The translations under genes were made by a program, and so were the position numbers. A stretch of 38,769 nt of DNA, taken from assembly GCF_001894885.1 (NCBI RefSeq), contig NZ_BCXB01000034.1:1-38769 (forward strand). The letters run 5' to 3'. The notes beneath the pieces are model-generated. The model made no database searches. It had not been told where the DNA came from and saw nothing but the letters and a program-made list of their open reading frames with translations. This document shows, piece by piece, positions 34,746 through 38,769 of the stretch. Within the stretch, counting starts at the first letter, position 1. Each line of letters starts with the position of its first letter. The stretch comes from Rhodococcus marinonascens NBRC 14363 (GTDB taxonomy: Bacteria; Actinomycetota; Actinomycetes; Mycobacteriales; Mycobacteriaceae).

Positions 34746-34952
34746 TCAGCTGGGAGGCTCTGCCCTGTTCCTGTCCCTGATCAGCAGCCGGGCATTCACG
34801 CCCACGAGCACCAGGACCACGGCGCCGAGGATCAGCGGCCAGGTCAGCGACCGGCCACCGACTGCCGCGACCGCGACGTTGAGCACGGACAGGCCGAGTC
34901 CCAGCCCGGAGAGCAGCCAGGCCAGTCGAGCCTGTCGGGTCCATCCAGTCAT
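34746..34952 (-). CDS. Two-segment micro membrane protein
   Basis: 68 residues with two membrane segments (~11-30 and ~36-57) and basic ends. Its ATG overlaps the stop of a 31-residue peptide gene (ATGA), with GGAAGGA about 11 bases upstream. No family recognised. The layout resembles holin-like or toxin-type membrane peptides of mobile elements, but no evidence decides. Confidence 0.6.
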   Translation of the reverse strand: MTGWTRQARLAWLLSGLGLGLSVLNVAVAAVGGRSLTWPLILGAVVLVLVGVNARLLIRDRNRAEPPS

Positions 34953-35044
34953 TTCGTTTCGTGTCCTTCCGGGGCCGATAGGCTAGCTACGAGGAGCGGG
35001 GCGGCAACCACTGCCGTCACAGCGGCGCGAACTGACTTCTTCAA
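34949..35044 (-). CDS. 31-residue secreted or membrane peptide, TTG start
   Basis: A TTG at 35042-35044 preceded by AGAGGAA (three bases away) opens a frame that reads MKKSVRAAVTAVVAAPLLVA and then SLSAPEGHETK. It has a signal-peptide-like N-terminus with a basic start and a hydrophobic core. The stop overlaps the next gene's start by ATGA, a strong sign that it is translated. It could be a short exported peptide or a leader. Too short for family recognition. Confidence 0.45.
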   Translation of the reverse strand: MKKSVRAAVTAVVAAPLLVASLSAPEGHETK

Positions 35045-35095
35045 CGGTTCCTCTTTCGTCGGTGATGTTGAGACTGGCCGGGAAGTGATGGTTCT

Positions 35096-35761
35096 ATGCG
35101 TCGAGAACCTCGCAAATCGGACTTTCTTCCCAGTGGGACAATAACGACTGGGGTATGGCTGCGGGTCTCGCGACGCTCCTGGGTGTGGGTAGGCCGAACG
35201 AACCGAGCTGCCGCACCGAGTGCCGTACCCGACTTACCTCCGCAGTCTCAGCCGTCTGCTCGCCTTCAGCACGTGGTGACTGGCCGTGGTCCAGACCCGC
35301 AAACTCAATCTGTGACATACCTCTTGCACCAAAGGTGCGACCACGACAAACCGACGAACGGGCAGAAGGGTAACGGTGACGCGGCAACCTGGTTGCCGCC
35401 GAACAAGTCCTACAGATGCACGTACGTCACACGGCAGGTACAGGTGAAAGCCGAGTACGGGCTGTGGGTGACGCAGGCCGAAAAGGACGCCATCACACGG
35501 GTGTTGTCCGACTGCGGTGCCGCAACCGCGCCTGGTCCGGACCTGATTCCTTCGGTGCCGACCACCACCGTCGCTCCCCCACCACCGCTGCCCGCACCCG
35601 TTCCGCAGGAACCGGCACCGGCGCCGGCACCAAGTGGTGGCGCGGTCTATTTCAAGAACTGCAGCGCAGCGAGAGCCGCAGGTGCCGCACCCATCTACGT
35701 CGGTGAACCCGGCTACCGCGGCAAGCTCGACCGGGACGGCGACGGCGTTGCCTGCGAATGA
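35096..35761 (+). pseudogene. Damaged DUF1524-type secreted nuclease with Excalibur domain
   Basis: From ~35350 the frame matches the C-terminal end of secreted DUF1524 HNH nucleases (GDAATWLPPNKSYRCTYVTR, YGLWVTQAEKDAITRVLSDC). A Pro/Ala linker and an Excalibur calcium-binding domain follow (VYFKNCSAARAAG, then DRDGDGVACE at the end). The N-terminal ~80 codons lack the usual signal peptide and the HNH core (D-H-V-x-x-L), and other frames show scraps, so the N-terminal part appears lost by deletion and frameshift. A nuclease activity is unlikely. This is a second, unrelated DUF1524 relative in the window besides the restriction-linked one. Confidence 0.7.
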
Positions 35762-35780
35762 TCACGCGCGCAGGCCGCTT

Positions 35781-35825
35781 GAGCTGATGCTTAAGCTCCT
35801 CGACGAGATCTCGGTCAAGGACGTA
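35781..35825 (+). repeat. Duplicated 3' end of the small gene at 36292-36561
   Basis: These 45 bases encode ELMLKLLDEISVKDV and match 36514-36558 (ELMLQFLDEIPVKDA) at 40 of 45 positions. They stand alone right after the nuclease stop, directly before the copy-2 hairpin. They mark one edge of the duplicated segment: the upstream part of this gene copy is missing. Confidence 0.8.
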
Positions 35826-35857
35826 GCGCAAGGGCAGACACCGAAAGCGACCGAAGA

Positions 35858-35888
35858 GGGACCAGCCCGCTGTTACCGGGCTGGTCCC
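35858..35888 (+). repeat. Leader hairpin, copy 2 of the duplicated cassette
   Basis: GGGACCAGCCCG and CGGGCTGGTCCC form a perfect 12-bp stem with a 7-base loop, the same arm and loop lengths as copy 1 at 34191. The loop sequences differ (AACTTAG versus CTGTTAC) while the stem is kept. The conserved AGTCTTCCAC and ACGAATTGCAA blocks follow, then the second micro membrane gene. There is no T-run. Confidence 0.8.
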
Positions 35889-35942
35889 CTGGTAAGTCTT
35901 CCACACACGAATTGCAAGCCACACCGACCTGGAAGGTTGACC

Positions 35943-36119
35943 ATGCAGAGGCTCAAAACAGGCCTGATCGCGTATCTCATCGCGTTTACGGTCTTCGCCG
36001 CCGTGCTCCTGGCATATAACTTCACGCCTACCCGCGCGGTCATCTGGGGTATTGCCTGGTTGTTCCTTGCCGTCACAATCATTCGTAAGGAGCTCAAGAA
36101 ACCGCAGGAGAAACAATGA
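35943..36119 (+). CDS. Micro membrane protein, copy 2
   Basis: 58 residues from ATG 35943 (GGAAGGTTGACC upstream). Two hydrophobic segments with the core VLLAYNFTPTRAVIWGIAW, clearly paralogous to the protein at 34284, then a basic tail KELKKPQEKQ. The N-terminal segment differs (RLKTGLIAYLIAFTVFAA). Its stop overlaps the start of a broken HTH copy (ATGA). The core motif and coupling are conserved while the rest has diverged, suggesting selection on the core. Confidence 0.7.
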   Translation: MQRLKTGLIAYLIAFTVFAAVLLAYNFTPTRAVIWGIAWLFLAVTIIRKELKKPQEKQ

Positions 36120-36175
36120 TCAAGTACCCCTGAACCCGAGTGAGATCGCCGACCGAGCGTCTCGGCTAACGGGTT
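36116..36175 (+). pseudogene. Broken copy 2 of the small HTH gene
   Basis: ATGATCAAGTAC matches the start of the intact HTH gene at 34451, but two extra bases cause a stop after five codons (MIKYP). After the shift the frame reads LNPSEIADR, equivalent to the LSRGEIAEH helix of copy 1, and a further small insertion disrupts the next helix. So this HTH is a pseudogene while its upstream membrane partner remains open. Confidence 0.8.
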
Positions 36176-36291
36176 TCGTTAGGTTTCCGCTCAGGTTCCT
36201 GAGGTTGTCGACCAGCCGGATCGGTTTCGGGCCTGCCTCGAGCATCAGCAATGCCCGCTGTAGATCCGCGATGGGAAGTGGAGGTGACCCC

Positions 36292-36561
36292 GTGGGGCAT
36301 CTGGAAGAAATGGCGATGTATGAGCGCATTCACGCCGAGATGGACGGAGACTTCGGCGACCTCGCGGGGATCGAGGGACCGGCCAGTGCCGGCGAGTTCG
36401 GGCTGGCTATCCAGTCCGCGATCGAGGCGGCCTGGGAGTTGAAGCGACCACTGAGCCGTGAACTCCTCGACGATATCCGCGCCGAGGACCCGTTCGATAA
36501 TCCGGTGATCCGGGAGCTGATGCTTCAGTTCCTCGACGAGATCCCAGTCAAGGACGCATAG
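36292..36561 (+). CDS. Small hypothetical acidic helical protein
   Basis: 89 residues from the GTG at 36292, chosen because GGAGGTGA lies four bases before it. Reads MGHLEEMAMYERIHAEMDGD at the start and ends in PVIRELMLQFLDEIPVKDA, acidic and helical throughout. No recognised family. A duplicated fragment of its 3' end is at 35781, so it belongs to the repeated cassette. A terminator hairpin follows. Confidence 0.6.
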   Translation: MGHLEEMAMYERIHAEMDGDFGDLAGIEGPASAGEFGLAIQSAIEAAWELKRPLSRELLDDIRAEDPFDNPVIRELMLQFLDEIPVKDA

Positions 36562-36564
36562 CCG

Positions 36565-36586
36565 ACCTACCCGTTCAGGGGTAGGT
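36565..36586. terminator. Hairpin terminator between convergent island genes
   Basis: ACCTACCC and GGGTAGGT form a perfect 8-bp stem with a 6-base loop, 3 bases after the 36561 stop and between that gene and the convergent HTH gene ending at 36613. Confidence 0.7.
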
Positions 36587-36612
36587 GCGTCAGACCCGAC
36601 GCCGCCCGGTCG

Positions 36613-36855
36613 TCAAGAGTTCAGCGCCCTATAACGACTCTTCGCGTACTCACGCACTTCCTCGGGATCCCAGACCGGAGTCTTACCGAACCTGTGGACG
36701 GGCTGAGGTGCAGGGTTTCGCTTGCCGGGCCGGTTGACATATGACCGCCAGGTGCCCTGTGTGACGTTCAGGAACTTGGAGCACTGCTCGGCAGACCAGA
36801 CGTTGCTGAGCAATCTCGGTTCATCATCGTCATGAGTATTGGTCTTGTCGGTCAT
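36613..36855 (-). CDS. Small helix-turn-helix regulator, excisionase-like
   Basis: 80 residues from ATG 36855 with AAGGGG about six bases upstream. The N-terminal acidic arm is followed by WSAEQCSKFLNVTQGTWRSY near 20-40, a helix-turn-helix, then KTPVWDPEEVREYAKSRYR, the usual tail of excisionase-type or phage regulator proteins. It is the last island gene before the chromosomal DUF5926 gene and may mark the island border. Regulation target unknown. The 36856-37150 stretch beyond holds no other gene I can support. Confidence 0.8.
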   Translation of the reverse strand: MTDKTNTHDDDEPRLLSNVWSAEQCSKFLNVTQGTWRSYVNRPGKRNPAPQPVHRFGKTPVWDPEEVREYAKSRYRALNS

Positions 36856-37150
36856 TGCATCCCCTTGGTGACATTGCCGGTGGCGGGTTGGTGGTGCGAT
36901 CCCACTACATCCGTTGCCGGTGCCGCTCAGCCCGCTTGAAATGCAAGACAATCGGCGGTTTCTCGCTTATTGATCTTCCAACTCTTCGATGGTCGGGTGG
37001 CACAGCACTGCAGGGTTGGCGATCGATCGCAGCGATCCAATGGCGCGGACGGTCGGATCTCGGACATGGTGCGGGTCGACGTCGGGACCGAGAGGTTCGG
37101 GCTCAGGACACGCTTTTGCACGTTGCCGCAACGGTGTAGGTTTTGGCTTC

Positions 37151-38065
37151 GTGGGAAAGAAGAGCAAGAGAAACAGTGGTCCGAAGCCAGGTAGTGCCCG
37201 CGCCGAGAAGATCGCGCAGCGACAGGCGGAACGGGAGAACGCTGCGACGGCAGTGACCCGGCCGTTCGAAGGCCTCGCGGCCGAATGTGATCTGGTGGCG
37301 CTGCGCGAATTCGTGCCGTCGGCGACCGCCCCGCTTCCCTTGAAGGATTCGCAGCGCTCAGTGACGCTCGCGACCGTGCTGCCGGGTGCAGTCGCGGCAC
37401 TTGTCCGTGAGGAAGGGGACAGTGCCACCGGCTTCGTCGGGGTGCAGGTCCAAGCGCATTCGGCCGATCTCGGTGCCGATCTGGCCGCATCGGTCACCTG
37501 GGTCCGCGAAGCTGCAGCTGGTGGGTCGCTCGCCTCCGCCGGCCCCGATTCCGAGACGCCCGCTCTGGCCGATGTGATCGACGCGGATGCGCTTCTCGAC
37601 ATCACTGTGCACCAGGATTTCAACTGGTGGATCCCCGAAAGCGTGGAACCGACACCCGAGGTCGCGACCACCGTGCAGCACGCGAATGCGGCGATCATGC
37701 CCTCCGCCCGAATTGAGGCCGATGGCATCGTCGGGGCATGGTGGGTCGATGCGGGCGAGAAGGCACACCTGCGCTGGGTGCGCCCGGAGGACGAAGACGA
37801 TCTGATGCTCGCTCTCGCGCGCGTGCACGCCACCGGTGGTCTGCACCTAGGTGACGGTTCACGGTATGCCGGATCGTTCCGGACGCACGGACTGCTGGTC
37901 CCGGTGTTCGACCTCGATCGGGAGAAGCACCCCAACGAATGGGCAGCGGGGACCATCGAACTCGGTGAGCGGCTGGCGCAGGCTCTCGCCGTCGACGCGC
38001 CCCTCACCACCGAGGAACGACGCGCCCGCGACGGACTGCGTGGCCGTCAGGTCACCCTGCGATAG
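37151..38065 (+). CDS. DUF5926 family protein
   Basis: About 304 residues from GTG 37151; the in-frame stretch upstream to 36989 lacks a ribosome site and looks non-coding. A basic N-terminal tail (GKKSKRNSGPKPGSARAEKI) is followed by a mixed alpha/beta body with HQDFNWWIPE near 155 and GAWWVDAGEKAHLRWVRPEDEDDLML near 195-220. Conserved across actinobacteria as DUF5926, of unknown function. Convergent with the ferritin gene with a shared terminator between. Confidence 0.85.
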   Translation: MGKKSKRNSGPKPGSARAEKIAQRQAERENAATAVTRPFEGLAAECDLVALREFVPSATAPLPLKDSQRSVTLATVLPGAVAALVREEGDSATGFVGVQVQAHSADLGADLAASVTWVREAAAGGSLASAGPDSETPALADVIDADALLDITVHQDFNWWIPESVEPTPEVATTVQHANAAIMPSARIEADGIVGAWWVDAGEKAHLRWVRPEDEDDLMLALARVHATGGLHLGDGSRYAGSFRTHGLLVPVFDLDREKHPNEWAAGTIELGERLAQALAVDAPLTTEERRARDGLRGRQVTLR

Positions 38066-38076
38066 GCGCTCCTGCA

Positions 38077-38120
38077 CGGTGAGTGGTGGGCGAGTGCAGA
38101 GACTTGCCCACCACTCACCG
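38077..38120. terminator. Strong bidirectional hairpin terminator
   Basis: A perfect 15-bp inverted repeat (arms 38077-38091 and 38106-38120, 14-base loop) sits between the convergent DUF5926 (stop 38065) and ferritin (stop 38125) genes, terminating both. Confidence 0.88.
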
Positions 38121-38124
38121 GAGC

Positions 38125-38670
38125 TCAGACGGAACCGCCGGCCGCCTTGGGGGCCCGGGAGGTGTCTGTGACGCCGCCCATCTCGCGTGCGACGAAGTTC
38201 TCGAGGTCGAACAGGTTGCTGCCCGCGCGATCGGCGATGGCCAGCAGGGTGGTCATGCTTGCGACCTCTTCGACCTGTTCCTCGAGGAACCACTGCATGA
38301 ACTGCTCGCCGAGGTAGTCGCCCTCCTCGCGGGCGGTGCTTGCGAGGTGCACGATCTGCTCGGTGACCGTCTTCTCATGGCTCAGCGCGAGGGCGATCGG
38401 TTCACGTGCGGTCTCGAACTGCCCCTTGGCGGGGTCCACACCCGACAGCTCCACGTTGATGCCGCGATCCAAGAAATACTGAATGATCATCATCGCGTGA
38501 TTGCGCTCTTCGACGGCCTGCTTGTAGAAATGCTTGGCCAACTGTGGCAGGTCCGCATTGTCGAAATAGACTGCCGTTGCAATATATTCGTGTGACGCGT
38601 TGAATTCATTTCTGATTTGATCGTGAAGCAGGCCGAGAAATTTCGTTTTGTGCGCGTCAATGGAAGTCAT
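38125..38670 (-). CDS. bfrB: Ferritin BfrB
   Basis: 181 residues from ATG 38670, the same length as mycobacterial BfrB. A four-helix ferritin with ferroxidase ligands Glu22, Glu55 and His58 (in NEFNASHEYI and VEERNHAMMI) and further acidic ligands in FLEEQVEEVASM. No heme-ligating Met pattern of bacterioferritins was noted, so a heme-free ferritin is likely. It oxidises Fe2+ and stores ferric iron in a 24-mer. In mycobacteria this gene stands near glpQ1 and is controlled by IdeR. A longer frame to 38730 has no support. Confidence 0.95.
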   Translation of the reverse strand: MTSIDAHKTKFLGLLHDQIRNEFNASHEYIATAVYFDNADLPQLAKHFYKQAVEERNHAMMIIQYFLDRGINVELSGVDPAKGQFETAREPIALALSHEKTVTEQIVHLASTAREEGDYLGEQFMQWFLEEQVEEVASMTTLLAIADRAGSNLFDLENFVAREMGGVTDTSRAPKAAGGSV

Positions 38671-38710
38671 GGCGTACACAATAGCGCTGGTCAAAGTGCT
38701 TGTCATGCAA

Positions 38711-38756
38711 GTTGTGCCTAACTGTGGCAAGGGTTCCCATAGTTATTCCTACCTAA
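38711..38756 (-). promoter_or_regulatory. Possible IdeR iron boxes upstream of ferritin
   Basis: On the minus strand TTAGGTAGGAATAACTATG (38738-38756) matches the IdeR consensus TTAGGTTAGSCTAACCTAA at about 11 of 19 positions, strongest at TTAGGT and TAAC. A second half-site TTAGGCACAAC (38711-38721) lies 17 bases nearer the gene. Mycobacterial bfrB is known to be IdeR-activated from tandem boxes. Weak match. Confidence 0.35.
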
Positions 38757-38769
38757 TCTCGAGCATTAG

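Larger units (their letters stand above)
31512..36950. mobile_element. Integrated plasmid/phage-derived island remnant
   Basis: Between glpQ and the DUF5926/ferritin pair, about 5.4 kb shows plasmid and phage-type content with no housekeeping genes. It holds a truncated parA, an RHH partition protein, a truncated PLD-helicase, three small HTH proteins, micro membrane proteins, a damaged nuclease and repeated leader structures. Several genes are cut at their domain joints and strand direction changes often, indicating repeated rearrangement. No integrase, transposase, tRNA or direct-repeat ends were found, so exact borders and mode of entry are unknown. Confidence 0.65.

Noticed and set aside
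35155-35373. Alternative frame starting at ATG 35155 as the N-terminus of the nuclease
   Set aside because: It ends before the DUF1524 block, has no signal peptide and does not join the domain frame without a shift.
36120-36329. Minus-strand 69-codon frame in the broken HTH region
   Set aside because: Protein-like stretch (ADLQRALLMLEAGPKPIRLV) but no ribosome site, poor codon use and overlap with the copy-2 HTH remnant; not supportable.
1-38769. CRISPR arrays, rRNA, tRNA, IS elements
   Set aside because: No regularly spaced repeats, rRNA/tRNA signatures, or transposase motifs were seen in the window.

Overview
The window is high-GC DNA with actinobacterial codon use, many GTG/TTG starts and 4-base GTGA/ATGA stop/start overlaps. 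Gene content points to Rhodococcus or another Nocardiaceae: type VII secretion-type small helical proteins, an F420-type luciferase-like oxidoreductase, an Rv1733c-like membrane protein, and a DUF4328 / glpQ / DUF5926 / ferritin block. From memory, a similar arrangement (sodA, DUF4328 protein, glpQ1, bfrB) exists in Mycobacterium. Species cannot be fixed from sequence alone.

Layout. (1) 1-1.3 kb, minus: two type VII secretion-like helical proteins. (2) 1.4-6.3 kb, plus: hsdM, hsdS and a DUF262/DUF1524 nuclease, tightly coupled. (3) 6.5-11.1 kb: an omega-aminotransferase/methylmalonate-semialdehyde dehydrogenase operon (minus) divergent from a PucR regulator, with a 17-bp palindrome over the regulator's start codon. 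(4) 11.2-15.0 kb, plus: the missing hsdR, with an N-terminal DUF4145 domain, coupled by GTGA to a small helical protein. The type I restriction system is therefore split by a catabolic cassette and bordered on both sides by ESX-like helical proteins. (5) 15.0-16.0 kb: a GDT1-family Mn/Ca exporter under a yybP-ykoY riboswitch. (6) 16.0-18.1 kb: one hypothetical gene with a CIRCE-like site, then decayed DNA with esterase and ferredoxin remnants. (7) 18.1-31.5 kb: mostly core genes (repeat-bearing secreted protein, YhgE/Pip-like protein, amidase, sodA, acyltransferase, msrA, Rv1733c-like, LLM oxidoreductase, S49 peptidase, GT-C-like membrane protein, DUF4328, glpQ). The 29.4-29.8 kb intergenic region carries a long hairpin and a cluster of DnaA-box-like sites.

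(8) 31.5-36.9 kb is an island of plasmid/phage character lying between glpQ and DUF5926/ferritin: a parA cut off before its Walker A region, an RHH partition protein, a PLD-helicase gene cut exactly before its Walker A, several small HTH proteins, a damaged DUF1524-Excalibur nuclease, and a duplicated cassette of hairpin, conserved leader, tiny membrane protein and HTH gene, one copy of which has a broken HTH gene. No integrase or tRNA attachment site was seen. (9) 37.1-38.7 kb: DUF5926 protein and ferritin, convergent, with a strong shared terminator.

The best candidates for something undescribed are the duplicated hairpin/leader/micro-membrane-protein/HTH cassette in the island and the restriction locus with DUF262/DUF1524 and ESX-like partners. 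No function was tested, and family names come from motif recognition without searches.
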